This document shows positions 41,325 through 51,424 of a stretch of DNA of 64,000 nt, in pieces. A program made the position numbers and the translations under genes. Positions within the stretch are counted from its first letter, which is position 1. Each line of letters begins with the position of its first letter. The stretch spans positions 38,501-102,500 of the forward strand of contig NZ_CP101833.1 in NCBI RefSeq assembly GCF_024498355.1, in the 5' to 3' direction. Below the pieces are notes generated by a model that saw only the letters and a program-made list of their open reading frames with translations, searched no databases and had not been told where the DNA came from. This DNA comes from Bacillus pumilus. Its GTDB lineage: Bacteria > Bacillota > Bacilli > Bacillales > Bacillaceae.

Positions 41325-43226
41325 ATGAATCGGGTTTTTCGTAATACGATTTTTTATATACTTATTTTATTACTTGTAATAGGGGTTGTTAGTTGGCTAG
41401 GATCCCCTAATCAAAAGCCTGAGAACATGTCTTACAGCAAATTTTCGCAAAATTTAAGTGCGGGAAAAGTGGAGAGCATCTCCATCCAGCCTGTAAGAGG
41501 GGTTTATGAAATTCGTGGTCAATTAGATGGCGCGAAGAAAGATGAATACTTCATTACCCATGTTCCAGATGGTCAAGGTGTTGACCAAATTTACAGTGCA
41601 CTGAAGAATACAGATGTAAAAGTAGAACCAGCACCTGAAACAAATGGATGGCTGCAAGTTCTGACAACCATCATTCCGTTTATCATCATCTTTATTCTGT
41701 TCTTCTTCTTATTGAACCAAGCTCAGGGCGGTGGAAGCCGAGTCATGAACTTTGGTAAAAGTAAGGCAAAGCTTTACACAGAAGAGAAGAAGCGTGTGAA
41801 ATTTAAAGATGTGGCCGGTGCAGATGAAGAAAAGCAAGAGCTTGTAGAAGTGGTAGAATTCCTGAAGGATCCGCGTAAATTTGCGGAGCTTGGCGCAAGA
41901 ATCCCTAAAGGGGTTTTACTAGTAGGACCTCCAGGTACAGGTAAAACATTGCTTGCGAGAGCATCTGCAGGAGAAGCAGGCGTTCCTTTCTTCAGCATTA
42001 GTGGTTCTGACTTCGTCGAGATGTTCGTCGGTGTCGGTGCATCACGTGTACGTGATTTGTTCGAAAATGCGAAAAAGAATGCACCTTGCTTAATCTTTAT
42101 TGATGAGATTGATGCAGTTGGTCGTCAGCGTGGAGCAGGCCTTGGCGGTGGTCATGATGAGCGTGAACAAACGCTGAACCAGCTTCTTGTTGAAATGGAT
42201 GGTTTTAGTGCCAACGAAGGAATTATTATCATCGCTGCGACGAACCGTGCAGATATTTTAGACCCTGCATTGCTGCGTCCGGGACGTTTTGACCGTCAAA
42301 TTACGGTTGACCGCCCAGATGTCATTGGCCGTGAAGAAGTACTGAAGGTTCATGCGAAAAACAAACCGCTTGATGATACAGTCAACTTGAAAGCCATTGC
42401 AAGCAGAACACCAGGTTTCTCTGGAGCAGATCTTGAGAACTTACTAAACGAAGCAGCGCTAGTTGCTGCCCGTCATAACAAAAAGAAAATCGATATGCGT
42501 GATATCGACGAAGCGACTGACCGTGTTATCGCTGGACCGGCGAAGAAAAGCCGCGTCATTTCGAAGAAAGAACGTAATATCGTGGCTTACCATGAAGCGG
42601 GTCATACTGTCATTGGACTTATCCTAGACGAAGCGGATATGGTGCATAAAGTAACGATCGTTCCTCGTGGTCAGGCAGGTGGATATGCGGTCATGCTTCC
42701 AAGAGAAGATCGTTATTTCCAAACGAAGCCAGAACTTCTTGATAAAATTGTCGGCTTACTCGGCGGTCGTGTTGCAGAGGAAATTACGTTTGGTGAAGTA
42801 AGCACAGGCGCTCACAATGACTTCCAGCGTGCAACAGGCATTGCAAGAAAAATGGTTACTGAGTTCGGTATGTCTGATAAGCTTGGTCCGCTTCAGTTCG
42901 GTCAAGCACAAGGTGGTCAAGTGTTCCTTGGCCGTGATTTTAACAACGAGCCGAATTATAGTGAAGCCATTGCTTACGAGATTGACCAAGAAATTCAGCG
43001 TTTCATCAAGGACAGCTACGAACGTGCGAAACAAATTCTCACTGAGAATAAAGATAAGCTAGAAATCATCGCACAAGCTCTTCTAGAAGTTGAAACATTA
43101 GATGCTGAGCAAATTAAATCTCTTTACGAAACTGGAAAGCTTCCAGAGCGTATATACGCGGATGACGAAGAGAAAAACGATGATGTGAAAGTGAACATCA
43201 AGAAAAAAGAAGATGAGGAGATCTAA
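41325..43226 (+). CDS. ftsH: ATP-dependent zinc metalloprotease FtsH
   Basis: 633 residues. Membrane AAA+ protease that degrades misassembled membrane proteins and regulators such as Spo0E and SpoVM. Two membrane helices (about 6-26 and 110-130) around an extracytoplasmic domain; AAA module with Walker A GPPGTGKT near 203, Walker [11 protein letters not shown] near 257, SRH and arginine fingers ([19 protein letters not shown]); zinc site HEAGH near 423-427 and the third ligand region near 500. Its last codons and stop are part of a 21-bp sequence repeated at 43410, flanking a 174-bp insertion. Confidence 0.97.
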   Translation: MNRVFRNTIFYILILLLVIGVVSWLGSPNQKPENMSYSKFSQNLSAGKVESISIQPVRGVYEIRGQLDGAKKDEYFITHVPDGQGVDQIYSALKNTDVKVEPAPETNGWLQVLTTIIPFIIIFILFFFLLNQAQGGGSRVMNFGKSKAKLYTEEKKRVKFKDVAGADEEKQELVEVVEFLKDPRKFAELGARIPKGVLLVGPPGTGKTLLARASAGEAGVPFFSISGSDFVEMFVGVGASRVRDLFENAKKNAPCLIFIDEIDAVGRQRGAGLGGGHDEREQTLNQLLVEMDGFSANEGIIIIAATNRADILDPALLRPGRFDRQITVDRPDVIGREEVLKVHAKNKPLDDTVNLKAIASRTPGFSGADLENLLNEAALVAARHNKKKIDMRDIDEATDRVIAGPAKKSRVISKKERNIVAYHEAGHTVIGLILDEADMVHKVTIVPRGQAGGYAVMLPREDRYFQTKPELLDKIVGLLGGRVAEEITFGEVSTGAHNDFQRATGIARKMVTEFGMSDKLGPLQFGQAQGGQVFLGRDFNNEPNYSEAIAYEIDQEIQRFIKDSYERAKQILTENKDKLEIIAQALLEVETLDAEQIKSLYETGKLPERIYADDEEKNDDVKVNIKKKEDEEI

Positions 43227-43235
43227 TCTCCTTCT
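43215..43235 (+). repeat. Left 21-bp direct repeat flanking the post-ftsH insertion
   Basis: Contains the ftsH stop codon and the palindrome GGAGATCTAATCTCC; an identical 21-bp copy is at 43410-43430. Confidence 0.95.
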
Positions 43236-43409
43236 CAGATTGTTGACAAAGGGCTAAAATGAACTTTATTTTAGCCCTTTGTCTTCTTTTCAGCGTGATA
43301 GAAAACCTTTGCAGTCTAGGAAGGACGAGTACCGGAGCGGAGCGAATTGACATTCGTGAGCACCGGCGCGCAGGACTGACAACGAATGCGAGAGTTTGTC
43401 TACACGCTG
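43236..43409. mobile_element. Candidate 174-bp MITE-like element after ftsH
   Basis: Flanked by perfect 21-bp direct repeats. Termini are imperfect inverted repeats: CAGATTGTTGACAAA at the left and, read inward from the right, CAGCGTGTAGACAAA (12 of 15 identical). It has two modules: a perfect 16-bp terminator-like hairpin (43245-43283) and a GC-rich core (43291-43409) that opens with another terminus-like copy, CAGCGTGATAGAAAA. The core can form CAGTC/GACTG and CGAAT/ATTCG stems. No convincing coding frame and no transposase. I saw no second close copy in the window, but a similarly built 170-bp insertion follows ksgA. Confidence 0.65.
43245..43290 (+). terminator. Terminator-like hairpin carried by the post-ftsH element
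   Basis: A perfect 16-bp stem (43245-43260 with 43268-43283) closing a 7-nt loop, followed by TTCTTTT, oriented to end ftsH transcripts. Confidence 0.8.
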
Positions 43410-43430
43410 GAGGAGATCTAATCTCCTTCT
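43410..43430 (+). repeat. Right 21-bp direct repeat flanking the post-ftsH insertion
   Basis: Exact second copy of 43215-43235, now non-coding. Confidence 0.95.
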
Positions 43431-43433
43431 GTG

Positions 43434-43465
43434 AAAGCTGCCGGGATCACTGGCAGCTTTTTTTT
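43434..43465 (+). terminator. Ancestral ftsH terminator
   Basis: AAAGCTGCC pairs with GGCAGCTTT, followed by a T tract. It lies only 3 bp past the right repeat, where the ftsH terminator would be if the element were removed. Confidence 0.85.
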
Positions 43466-43498
43466 ATTTCGATTCATGAATGGATCGGTTTCGAATTG

Positions 43499-43528
43499 TT
43501 TACAAATGGAACTCGATTCGTGTATGGT
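43499..43528 (+). promoter_or_regulatory. Possible coaX promoter
   Basis: TTTACA (43499-43504), 18 bp, TATGGT (43523-43528). Confidence 0.35.
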
Positions 43529-43584
43529 ATGATAGAAAGTCGAAAAATGATCTTTTTGAGAAACTATTCAAAGTGGTGATGAAG

Positions 43585-44361
43585 TTGTTACTCGTGATAG
43601 ATGTAGGAAACACAAATACCGTTTTAGGTGTTTATCATAATGGCGATCTAAATTACCATTGGCGAATTGAAACAAGCCGTCATAAAACAGAAGATGAATT
43701 TGGTATGTCCATCCGGTCTTTATTTGAGTATGTAGGGCTGATGTTTGACCAAATAGAAGGTATTATCATCTCCTCTGTGGTCCCGCCAATGATGTTTGCA
43801 CTAGAAAGAATGTGCGAAAAGTACTTTCACATTACACCCCAAATTGTAGGGCCTGGGATGAAGACTGGACTAAACATTATGTGCGACAACCCAAAGGAAG
43901 TCGGCGCTGATCGAATTGTCAATGCGGTGGCGGCCATTCACCTATATGGGGCGCCTCTCATTGTGGTAGACTTTGGAACAGCGACAACCTACTGCTATAT
44001 CAATGAACAAAAACAATACATGGGTGGAGCAATTGCACCGGGTATTACCATCTCAACGGAGGCTTTATATACAAGAGCGGCTAAGCTGCCGAGAATTGAA
44101 ATCGTCCGCCCAGATCACATCGTTGGAAAAAACACCATCAGTGCGATGCAATCAGGTATCCTTTATGGATATGTTGGACAAGTAGAGGGAATAGTGAAAC
44201 GGATGAAGCAGCAAGCCAAACAAACACCGAAAGTCATTGCAACTGGTGGCTTGTCTACATTGATTGGAAATGAATCAGACTGTATTGATATGGTCGATCC
44301 GTTCTTAACATTAAAAGGACTCCAATTAATTTATGAACGTAATCGTGTCGGTGTACTATAG
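43585..44361 (+). CDS. coaX: Type III pantothenate kinase
   Basis: 258 residues, the B. subtilis length. First step of CoA synthesis, ATP-dependent phosphorylation of pantothenate; type III enzymes are not feedback inhibited by CoA and need a monovalent cation. ASKHA fold: [12 protein letters not shown] near residues 4-15, [10 protein letters not shown] near 106-115, [12 protein letters not shown] near 127-138, ATGGLSTLI near 220. Start taken as TTG 43585 (MLLVIDVG) behind GTGGTGAT; an ATG at 43579 abuts that site and would add two residues. hslO follows at 14 bp. Confidence 0.94.
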   Translation: MLLVIDVGNTNTVLGVYHNGDLNYHWRIETSRHKTEDEFGMSIRSLFEYVGLMFDQIEGIIISSVVPPMMFALERMCEKYFHITPQIVGPGMKTGLNIMCDNPKEVGADRIVNAVAAIHLYGAPLIVVDFGTATTYCYINEQKQYMGGAIAPGITISTEALYTRAAKLPRIEIVRPDHIVGKNTISAMQSGILYGYVGQVEGIVKRMKQQAKQTPKVIATGGLSTLIGNESDCIDMVDPFLTLKGLQLIYERNRVGVL

Positions 44362-44375
44362 GAGGTTTAAATCGA

Positions 44376-45251
44376 ATGGATTACTTAGTTAAAGCGTTAG
44401 CATATGACGGTAAAGTCCGTGCATATGCTGCAAACACAACAGATACAATCAACGAAGCACAAAGGAGACACCATACGTGGCCAACTGCGTCAGCAGCGAT
44501 TGGGAGAACCATGACGGCTACAGTTATGATGGGAGCCATGCTCAAAGGTGAGAACAAGTTAACTGTCAAAATTGAAGGCGGTGGACCAATCGGAGCCATC
44601 ATCGCTGATGGAAATGCAAAAGGTCAGGTTCGCGGATATGTCTCAAACCCACAAGTTCACTTTGATTTAAACGAACATGGCAAGCTGGATGTCAGACGTG
44701 CAGTTGGAACAACAGGAACATTAAGTGTTGTGAAAGATATTGGGCTGAAAGACCACTTTACAGGACAAACAGAAATCGTCTCAGGTGAAATTGGAGATGA
44801 CTTCACTTATTACCTCGTCTCTTCTGAGCAAGTGCCTTCCTCTGTAGGCGTAGGCGTCCTTGTCAATCCAGACAACTCTATCCTCGCGGCAGGCGGTTTC
44901 ATCATTCAATTGCTGCCTGGAACAGAAGATGCAGTCATTGAAAGACTAGAAAAACGTTTATCCACAATTGAACCGATTTCGAAACTCATTGAAAAAGGGA
45001 TGACACCAGAAGAAATTTTAGAAGAAGTTCTTGGTGAAAAACCTCAAATTTTAGAAACTGTACCTGTCGAATTCTCTTGTAACTGCTCAAAAGAACGGTT
45101 TGCTAATGGCATTATCAGCTTAGGAAAAGCCGAAATTGAAGATATGATTGAACAAGACGGACAAGCAGAAGCTCAATGCCATTTTTGTAACGAAACGTAT
45201 GTATTTACAAAAGAAGAGCTAGAAGAGCTACGTGAAGAAATAACCCGCTAA
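44376..45251 (+). CDS. hslO: Redox-regulated chaperone Hsp33
   Basis: 291 residues, as in B. subtilis. Cytoplasmic holdase activated by oxidative unfolding. N-terminal core ([35 protein letters not shown]) and the C-terminal zinc redox switch with CNC near 235 and CHFC near 268. ATG 44376 follows GGAGG. It shares an operon with coaX and a terminator ends the unit. Confidence 0.96.
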   Translation: MDYLVKALAYDGKVRAYAANTTDTINEAQRRHHTWPTASAAIGRTMTATVMMGAMLKGENKLTVKIEGGGPIGAIIADGNAKGQVRGYVSNPQVHFDLNEHGKLDVRRAVGTTGTLSVVKDIGLKDHFTGQTEIVSGEIGDDFTYYLVSSEQVPSSVGVGVLVNPDNSILAAGGFIIQLLPGTEDAVIERLEKRLSTIEPISKLIEKGMTPEEILEEVLGEKPQILETVPVEFSCNCSKERFANGIISLGKAEIEDMIEQDGQAEAQCHFCNETYVFTKEELEELREEITR

Positions 45252-45276
45252 GCTCTCAGCAGCGGGTTTTCTTTTT
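45242..45276 (+). terminator. Terminator overlapping the hslO stop
   Basis: AACCCGCT pairs with AGCGGGTT and runs into T residues; its left arm includes the last hslO codons. Confidence 0.8.
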
Positions 45277-45297
45277 AGGATGGAAAGGAGACGAAAG

Positions 45298-46206
45298 ATG
45301 AGACTAAAAGCAAGAGTGGTATGGACATTTATCCTCGTTTTGCTCATGATCAATGCCGTTGTCATTGCATATGTACTAACAAAATCGCAAATGTCGCAGG
45401 CTTCCTCAAACGGGAAGAACGGTGAAGAAATTGCGTCCATTGGAAAAGAGAAGGTTACGCGTCAAGAATGGTTAAAGAAGATGGAAGACCGCTACGGAAA
45501 GGCAACACTTGAACAAATGATCAATCAGAAGGTAGTCAATCAGCTTGCGAAGGAAAACAAGCTAGAGGTGTCTTCAAAAGAGATCAATCGTGAATTACTG
45601 ATGCTTAAAGCGGTTTCTAATAATTTCTACGAAGATGGACATACAAGTGAAAAGGAATGGAAAGAACAGATTCGTTATCAAATTTTATTAGAACAGCTCT
45701 TAACGAGAGATGCCGTTGTTTCTGAAAAAGAAGCCAAAGCCTTTTATGAAAAAAACAAGGACTTATATCAATATGATGATTCATACCGTATTCGTCATAT
45801 TGTCGTTAAGACAAAGGACGAGGCTGAAAACGTGTTGAAAGATTTAAAAGGCGGATCTAGTTTCGAAGCCGTGGCAGCTGAACGCTCGATCGACCGCTAC
45901 ACTTCACCCTACGGCGGAGATCTTGGTTTTGTGACAGAAGAGCAAGAGAGTATCCCAGCTCTATACATACAAGAAGCTCAAAAGCTTCAGCCAGATGAAT
46001 GGACGAAAGAGCCGATTGAGACCAAAAACGGGTATGCCATCATCCAATTAAAAGAAAAATTAAATGGCCGCTCCTTCTCTTATGAAGAAGTCAAAGATCA
46101 GATCAAAAGACAGATCGCCATGGAAGATCTAGGTGAAAAGGCGAATGTCAAAACCCTGTGGAAAGAAGCAAAAGTCACATGGTTTTACGATGGAGAGCAG
46201 GACTAA
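45298..46206 (+). CDS. yacD: PrsA-like membrane-anchored peptidyl-prolyl isomerase YacD
   Basis: 302 residues. An N-terminal membrane anchor (VVWTFILVLLMINAVVIAYVL, about 7-27) without a lipobox cysteine, so a signal anchor rather than a PrsA-type lipoprotein; SurA/PrsA-like helical regions; and a parvulin domain (about 160-255: YRIRHIVVKTKDEAENVL; SPYGGDLGFV; GYAIIQL). Probably helps exported proteins fold; clients unknown. ATG 45298 has AAAGGAG 7 bases upstream; ATG 45280 precedes that site and is rejected. Confidence 0.92.
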   Translation: MRLKARVVWTFILVLLMINAVVIAYVLTKSQMSQASSNGKNGEEIASIGKEKVTRQEWLKKMEDRYGKATLEQMINQKVVNQLAKENKLEVSSKEINRELLMLKAVSNNFYEDGHTSEKEWKEQIRYQILLEQLLTRDAVVSEKEAKAFYEKNKDLYQYDDSYRIRHIVVKTKDEAENVLKDLKGGSSFEAVAAERSIDRYTSPYGGDLGFVTEEQESIPALYIQEAQKLQPDEWTKEPIETKNGYAIIQLKEKLNGRSFSYEEVKDQIKRQIAMEDLGEKANVKTLWKEAKVTWFYDGEQD

Positions 46207-46211
46207 AAGCA

Positions 46212-46240
46212 TTGACAAAATTTTTTGAAATTGATAATTT
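46212..46240 (+). promoter_or_regulatory. cysK promoter
   Basis: TTGACA (46212-46217), 17 bp, TAATTT (46235-46240). The A/T-rich stretch 46235-46262 lies where CymR acts at B. subtilis cysK, but I cannot identify a clear CymR operator. Confidence 0.5.
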
Positions 46241-46283
46241 AATATTAATACAATAAAATTACTCGGAGATAGAGGTGTTAGTG

Positions 46284-47207
46284 ATGGCTCGTATTGCAAA
46301 TTCAGTTTTTGAACTAATAGGAAATACACCAGTCGTTAAATTAAACCGTTTAGTAGAAGAAGACAGTGCAGATGTCTACTTGAAACTTGAATATATGAAC
46401 CCGGGCAGCAGTGTGAAAGATCGTATTGCGTTAGCCATGATCGAAGATGCTGAAGCGAAAGGTACATTAAAAGCTGGCGACACGCTCATTGAGCCAACAA
46501 GTGGAAACACGGGAATCGGTCTTGCGATGGTAGCGGCTGCTAAAGGAATCAATGCGATTTTGGTTATGCCGGAAACAATGAGTCAGGAGCGACGCAACCT
46601 TTTACGCGCTTACGGTGCAGAGCTTGTATTAACACCAGGTGCAGAAGGAATGAAAGGTGCCATCAAAAAAGCGGAAGAACTGGCAGAAGAGCATGGTTAT
46701 TTCATGCCTCAGCAGTTTAACAACGAAGCCAATGCTGAGATTCACCGCCGTACAACTGGGAAGGAAATTCTTGATCAGTTTGATGGCGAGCTTGATGCGT
46801 TTATTGCAGGTGTTGGTACGGGCGGTACGATTACAGGGGCTGGTGAAGTCCTAAAAGAAGCCATCCCATCTATTCAACTTTATGCGGTAGAGCCTACAGA
46901 TTCCCCAGTATTATCAGGAGGAAAGCCAGGTCCGCATAAAATTCAAGGGATTGGAGCAGGGTTTGTTCCATCCATCTTGAATACGGAAGTATATGACGGC
47001 ATTATCCAAGTAAGAAACGAAGATGCATTTGAGCTTGCAAGAAAGGCAGCAAAAGAGGAAGGAATTCTTGGCGGTATTTCTTCAGGAGCCGCCATTTATG
47101 CAGCTCTTCAAACAGCGAAGAAGCTTGGTAAAGGGAAAAAAGTGTTAGCGATCATCCCAAGTAATGGTGAGCGTTACCTCAGTACACCTCTATATCAATT
47201 CGATTAA
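46284..47207 (+). CDS. cysK: Cysteine synthase A
   Basis: 307 residues. O-acetylserine (thiol)-lyase: makes cysteine from O-acetylserine and sulfide with PLP. Seen: [14 protein letters not shown] near 10-23, [10 protein letters not shown] with the PLP lysine K45, [11 protein letters not shown] near 70-80, [13 protein letters not shown] near 178-190 and SSGAA near 266. In B. subtilis CysK also partners the repressor CymR. ATG 46284 follows GAGGTG; the GTG at 46275 is inside the ribosome site. Monocistronic between promoter and terminator. Confidence 0.96.
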   Translation: MARIANSVFELIGNTPVVKLNRLVEEDSADVYLKLEYMNPGSSVKDRIALAMIEDAEAKGTLKAGDTLIEPTSGNTGIGLAMVAAAKGINAILVMPETMSQERRNLLRAYGAELVLTPGAEGMKGAIKKAEELAEEHGYFMPQQFNNEANAEIHRRTTGKEILDQFDGELDAFIAGVGTGGTITGAGEVLKEAIPSIQLYAVEPTDSPVLSGGKPGPHKIQGIGAGFVPSILNTEVYDGIIQVRNEDAFELARKAAKEEGILGGISSGAAIYAALQTAKKLGKGKKVLAIIPSNGERYLSTPLYQFD

Positions 47208-47213
47208 ACGTTA

Positions 47214-47239
47214 GGCCCCAGCATTTGCTGGGGTTTTTT
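47214..47239 (+). terminator. Terminator after cysK
   Basis: CCCCAGCA pairs with TGCTGGGG (47216-47233), followed by six T residues. Confidence 0.9.
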
Positions 47240-47331
47240 CATGAATTCTGAAGATGGAAAGCAAATACTATTTTCTAAATAAAATGGATTGCATTACAAT
47301 AAGATTAATGAAAATGAAAAAGGATGATAAC

Positions 47332-48750
47332 ATGACACAACGCAGGCCGATGGGCATCAAAATTCCTTTTACGAAAGATGCATTCTTGAAAAGATACGAA
47401 CAACTAGCTGCAAGTGAAACACACCATGTCCTTCTTGAAAGTGCACGCGGCGGAACATATAGCATTGCTGGAATTCACCCGATTGCTAAAGCAAAAGGGA
47501 AAGACGGGATGACAACCATCCATTATCAAGATGAGGTGCTGTTTAAAGAAGGTGACCCATTCAGAGCCTTTGCTGATTGGTTTCAAACCCTCCAAACCGA
47601 AACGAACGAGGATTACCCTGACTTTCAAGGCGGAGCGATTGGATTTTTAAGCTATGACTATGCAAGGTATATCGAGCATTTTAAAATGCTGTCAATCGAT
47701 GATCTCAAGACACCTGACCTGTATTTCCTCGTGTTTAATGATGTCGCGGTCTTTGATCACGAAAAAGATATGCTATGGCTCATTACTCACACAGAGGGAG
47801 AGGAACCTGTGAGTGAAGCTCATCGAAGGTTGGAGGAATTGAAGCTAAGCTGGACAAGCTCTTCAGAAGAATCAGTACACTCACCTGTCAGCGTAACTTC
47901 TTCAGAATTTGTGCCAGCTGCACCTTTTACTGAAGAAACCTTCGGAGAAGCAGTAGAGAAAATTAAGCAATATATCGCAAACGGTGATGTGTTCCAAGTG
48001 AACCTATCCATCAGACAAGATGAACAGCTCCATACTCATCCGTATGATTTATACAAAACATTACGTCAGGTGAACCCATCTCCTTATATGTCTTATCTGC
48101 ACACGCCAGATTTTCAGATTGTTTGTGGATCTCCAGAGCTGCTGATTAAGAAAAAAGGCATTCAACTAGAAACAAGACCGATTGCTGGCACAAGGTCACG
48201 AGGCAAGGACGACGCTGAGGATCAAGCGCTGGCAAAAGAACTCATTGAAAATGAAAAAGAACGCGCGGAGCATGTCATGCTCGTTGATCTTGAGCGAAAT
48301 GACCTTGGTCGCGTGTCCACTTACGGCTCCGTGCAGGTGAACGAGTTTATGGCGATTGAGAAATATTCACACGTGATGCACATTGTATCCAATGTACAAG
48401 GGGAGCTGCGTGCTGAATGTGATGCAGTAGATGTCATGCATGCTGTATTCCCAGGCGGAACGATCACAGGTGCTCCAAAAGTGAGAACGATGGAAATCAT
48501 AGAAGAACTTGAGCCAACAAGACGTGGGCTTTATACTGGATCTATAGGCTGGTTTGGATTCAATCAAGATATGCACTTTAATATCGTCATTCGTACTGCG
48601 TACTGTACAGAGGGCAAAGCCTTTATGCAGTCAGGTGCCGGTATTGTGATTGATTCTGTACCAAAGCACGAATATAAAGAATCCATTAAAAAAGCCTATG
48701 CAGTAAAAAAAGCATTACAGCTGAGCAAAGAAGAGACTATTTTGAGTTAG
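47332..48750 (+). CDS. pabB: Aminodeoxychorismate synthase component I
   Basis: 472 residues. Converts chorismate plus ammonia from PabA to 4-amino-4-deoxychorismate for folate. Seen: [14 protein letters not shown] near 36-49, and the chorismate-utilising core with GSPELLIKK near 268, [11 protein letters not shown] near 283-293, [13 protein letters not shown] near 318-330 and [22 protein letters not shown] near 376-397. ATG 47332 with AAAGGATG upstream and homology to B. subtilis MAQRRP; 26 extra residues back to 47254 lack a ribosome site. First gene of the folate operon. Confidence 0.95.
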   Translation: MTQRRPMGIKIPFTKDAFLKRYEQLAASETHHVLLESARGGTYSIAGIHPIAKAKGKDGMTTIHYQDEVLFKEGDPFRAFADWFQTLQTETNEDYPDFQGGAIGFLSYDYARYIEHFKMLSIDDLKTPDLYFLVFNDVAVFDHEKDMLWLITHTEGEEPVSEAHRRLEELKLSWTSSSEESVHSPVSVTSSEFVPAAPFTEETFGEAVEKIKQYIANGDVFQVNLSIRQDEQLHTHPYDLYKTLRQVNPSPYMSYLHTPDFQIVCGSPELLIKKKGIQLETRPIAGTRSRGKDDAEDQALAKELIENEKERAEHVMLVDLERNDLGRVSTYGSVQVNEFMAIEKYSHVMHIVSNVQGELRAECDAVDVMHAVFPGGTITGAPKVRTMEIIEELEPTRRGLYTGSIGWFGFNQDMHFNIVIRTAYCTEGKAFMQSGAGIVIDSVPKHEYKESIKKAYAVKKALQLSKEETILS

Positions 48751-48763
48751 AGGTGAGCAGAGT

Positions 48764-49357
48764 ATGATATTAATGATTGATAATTATGATTCATTTACGT
48801 ACAACCTGGTCCAGTATTTAGGTGAGCTTGGAGAAGAATTGATTGTGAAACGGAATGATCAAGTAACAATTCAAGAAATCGAACAGCTCAAGCCAGACTT
48901 TCTGATGATTTCTCCAGGACCATGCAGTCCTGATGAAGCGGGAATTAGTATGGAGGCGATCAAGCATTTTGCCGGAAAGATACCGATCTTCGGTGTGTGT
49001 TTAGGTCATCAATCTATCGCACAAGTCTTTGGCGGAGATGTGATTCGCGCAGAGCGGTTAATGCATGGTAAAACGTCAGAGATCGAACATGACGGCAAAG
49101 GTGTCTTCACTGGACTCCAAAATCCGCTCGTCGCAACGAGGTATCATTCATTAATTGTCAAAAACGAGACGCTGCCGGAGTGCTTTGCCGCAACAGCTAG
49201 CACGAAGGAAGGCGAGCTCATGGCCATTCGCCATAAAGAACTGCCAATTGAAAGTGTTCAGTTCCATCCTGAATCGATTATGACTTCCTTCGGAAAAGAA
49301 ATGCTCAAGAATTTCATTGAAACCTATCGTAAAGAGGGGCATGAAGTAAACGCATGA
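48764..49357 (+). CDS. pabA: Glutamine amidotransferase of PabB and TrpE
   Basis: 197 residues. In B. subtilis this single class I amidotransferase (also called TrpG) supplies ammonia both for p-aminobenzoate and for anthranilate, so this gene probably serves both. Seen: [31 protein letters not shown] near 49-59, the nucleophile in GVCLGHQ near 76-82, and the HPES of the triad near 168-171. GAGGTGAGC precedes ATG 48764. The stop overlaps the pabC start (ATGA). Confidence 0.95.
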   Translation: MILMIDNYDSFTYNLVQYLGELGEELIVKRNDQVTIQEIEQLKPDFLMISPGPCSPDEAGISMEAIKHFAGKIPIFGVCLGHQSIAQVFGGDVIRAERLMHGKTSEIEHDGKGVFTGLQNPLVATRYHSLIVKNETLPECFAATASTKEGELMAIRHKELPIESVQFHPESIMTSFGKEMLKNFIETYRKEGHEVNA

Positions 49358-50202
49358 TCATTTATCTGAACGGTCAGTATATAGAGGAGAAAGACGCGAC
49401 TCTTTCTCCTTTTGATCATGGATTTCTATATGGCATCGGTGTATTCGAAACATTTACCAGCCTGGCAGGACAAGTCTTCCTGTTAGATTGGCATCTTGAA
49501 AGGCTCAATCAATCGTTACGTGACCTTTGCATCGAATCCACAATAGAGAAACCATTTGTACTCGACATCATTCATACCTTACTGAATCAAAACCATATAG
49601 CCGATGGTCGTGCGAGGATTCGCTTCAATGTCTCTGCGGGCAGAGGCAATGGATTTTCTGCAGACCCTTATGAAGAGCCTGTCGTTTTTGTGATGATCTC
49701 TCCATTCCGGCCGGAGTCTCTACTAGATGAAAAGCAGGGAATCTTTCTTCAAACGAGGAGAAACACACCAGAAGGTCCAAGGCGCCTCAAGTCTCATCAT
49801 TATATGAACAACCTGCTGGCTAAAAGAGAAGTAGGGAACGACCCATCGATAGAAGGCATCTTTTTAACAAAAGAAGATGATGTGGCAGAAGGAATTACCT
49901 CGAATGTATTTTGGCGAAAAGAAGATGTGATCTATACACCGTCACTTGATACAGGTATCTTAAGTGGGGTAACCCGTCGATATTGTATAGAAACGCTTCA
50001 CGCGCTGGGGATCTTGCTTGTAGAAGGACGGTACCCAGTCTCACATCTGCTCTCAGCTGATGAAGCATGGATGACCAATTCTGTTCAGGGGATTGTGCCT
50101 TTCAGGCGTATAGGAGAAATCGTCTTGCCGAAAAATAACCGAACGATCTCAACAAAGTTGAGAACGCAATATACAAAAGAACGTCTAGAACATAAAGAGT
50201 AG
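49354..50202 (+). CDS. pabC: Aminodeoxychorismate lyase
   Basis: 282 residues, fold-type IV PLP enzyme related to branched-chain and D-amino-acid aminotransferases. Releases pyruvate from aminodeoxychorismate to give p-aminobenzoate. Seen: [15 protein letters not shown] near 19-33, RIRFNVSAG near 88-96, [15 protein letters not shown] near 147-161 with the PLP lysine, and GITSNVFW near 180. About ten residues shorter than B. subtilis. Coupled to pabA by a 4-bp overlap. Confidence 0.93.
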   Translation: MIIYLNGQYIEEKDATLSPFDHGFLYGIGVFETFTSLAGQVFLLDWHLERLNQSLRDLCIESTIEKPFVLDIIHTLLNQNHIADGRARIRFNVSAGRGNGFSADPYEEPVVFVMISPFRPESLLDEKQGIFLQTRRNTPEGPRRLKSHHYMNNLLAKREVGNDPSIEGIFLTKEDDVAEGITSNVFWRKEDVIYTPSLDTGILSGVTRRYCIETLHALGILLVEGRYPVSHLLSADEAWMTNSVQGIVPFRRIGEIVLPKNNRTISTKLRTQYTKERLEHKE

Positions 50203-50211
50203 GTGGACACA

Positions 50212-51069
50212 ATGACACAACAAGTGATAAAACAGCCTAAAATCATACAAGCCAAGCGCCACACCCTTAGTTATGAAGAAAAGACATTGGTCATGGGCAT
50301 TTTAAATGTCACACCTGACTCTTTTTCAGATGGAGGAAAGTTTAATCAAATGGATAAAGCGCTGGCTCATGCAGCGCAGATGTTGGAAGATGGAGCGCAT
50401 ATCATCGATATTGGCGGAGAATCGACTCGGCCGGGAGCGGCACTTGTCTCAGAGCAAGAGGAGCTTTCAAGAGTGATACCTGTGATTGAGAAGATCACAA
50501 AAGAATTGGATGTACCTATTTCCATTGATACGTATAAAGCTCATGTCGCAGATGAGGCGGTGAAAGCTGGAGCCTCCATCATTAATGATGTATGGGGAGC
50601 AAAAGCGGATCCTCAAATGTCACATGTAGTAGCGAAGCACAATGTTCCGATCATCTTAATGCACAATCGACCAGAGCGAAACTACACACATCTGATTCCA
50701 GATATGATGGCAGATTTGAAAGAAAGTGTTCAAATTGTCAGACAAGCGGGTGTCCGTGATGACATGATTATATTAGATCCAGGTGTAGGATTTGCAAAAA
50801 ATAAAACAGACAACCTGATGGTGATGAATGAACTTGAACATTTTTGCCATCTCGGCTATCCGCTGCTTCTTGCTACATCTCGAAAACGATTCATCGGCGC
50901 TGTCTTAGATCTGCCGCCTGAAGAACGGACAGAAGGAACGGGTGCCACGGTCTGCCTAGGGATTCAAAAGGGCAGTGCGATGGTCCGTGTGCATGATGTG
51001 AAAGAAGTTGCAAGAATGGCAAAAATGATGGATGCCATGCTGAATAAGGGAGGCGCTTATCATCGATAA
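50212..51069 (+). CDS. folP: Dihydropteroate synthase
   Basis: 285 residues (Sul), the B. subtilis length. Joins dihydropterin pyrophosphate and p-aminobenzoate; the sulfonamide target. TIM barrel with VMGILNVTPDSFSDGG near 28-43, IIDIGGESTRPGA near 64-76, DVWGAK near 130, and TSRKRFIG near 224. ATG 50212 follows GTAGGTGG; the GTG at 50203 adds three residues inside that site. Downstream, folB begins within its last codons. Confidence 0.96.
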   Translation: MTQQVIKQPKIIQAKRHTLSYEEKTLVMGILNVTPDSFSDGGKFNQMDKALAHAAQMLEDGAHIIDIGGESTRPGAALVSEQEELSRVIPVIEKITKELDVPISIDTYKAHVADEAVKAGASIINDVWGAKADPQMSHVVAKHNVPIILMHNRPERNYTHLIPDMMADLKESVQIVRQAGVRDDMIILDPGVGFAKNKTDNLMVMNELEHFCHLGYPLLLATSRKRFIGAVLDLPPEERTEGTGATVCLGIQKGSAMVRVHDVKEVARMAKMMDAMLNKGGAYHR

Positions 51070-51424
51070 AGTATATGTAAATGGAATGGAATTTTATGGA
51101 TATCACGGAGTGTTTGCAGAAGAGAATAAATTAGGACAGCGATTCCGTGTGGACTTAACAGCTTCACTTGATTTAAGCAAAGCAGGACAAACGGATGACC
51201 TAAACGAGACTATCAACTATGCAGAGCTCTACCAAATCTGCAAAAGCATTGTAGAAGGAGAGCCGGTTAACCTTGTTGAAACGCTGACAGAAAGAATTGC
51301 AAACCAAGTGTTAAAGCACTTTCCGACAGTTCAGGAATGTACAGTGAAGGTGATCAAGCCAGACCCGCCAATTCCAGGACACTATCAGTCCGTTGCAATT
51401 GAAATGACGAGATCACGCACATGA
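51062..51424 (+). CDS. folB: Dihydroneopterin aldolase, probable ATC start
   Basis: 120 residues if started at ATC 51062, equal to B. subtilis FolB. Converts dihydroneopterin to 6-hydroxymethyl-dihydropterin. Seen: DKVYVNGMEFYGYHGVFAEE at residues 2-21 with the catalytic-site region, LNETINYAELY near 56-66, and VKVIKPDPPIPGHY with the conserved lysine near 99. B. subtilis begins MDKVYVEGMEF; here the codon aligned with its ATG is ATC, preceded at 8 bases by AAGGGAGG. The first ATG (51086) removes eight residues, including the first beta strand, and has no good ribosome site. ATC is therefore favoured but unproven. Confidence 0.9.
   Translation: MDKVYVNGMEFYGYHGVFAEENKLGQRFRVDLTASLDLSKAGQTDDLNETINYAELYQICKSIVEGEPVNLVETLTERIANQVLKHFPTVQECTVKVIKPDPPIPGHYQSVAIEMTRSRT

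Noticed and set aside
43259..43579. Rightward frame of 106 codons between ftsH and coaX
   Set aside because: Lies mostly inside the inserted element and the ftsH terminator, has no ribosome site and no family resemblance.
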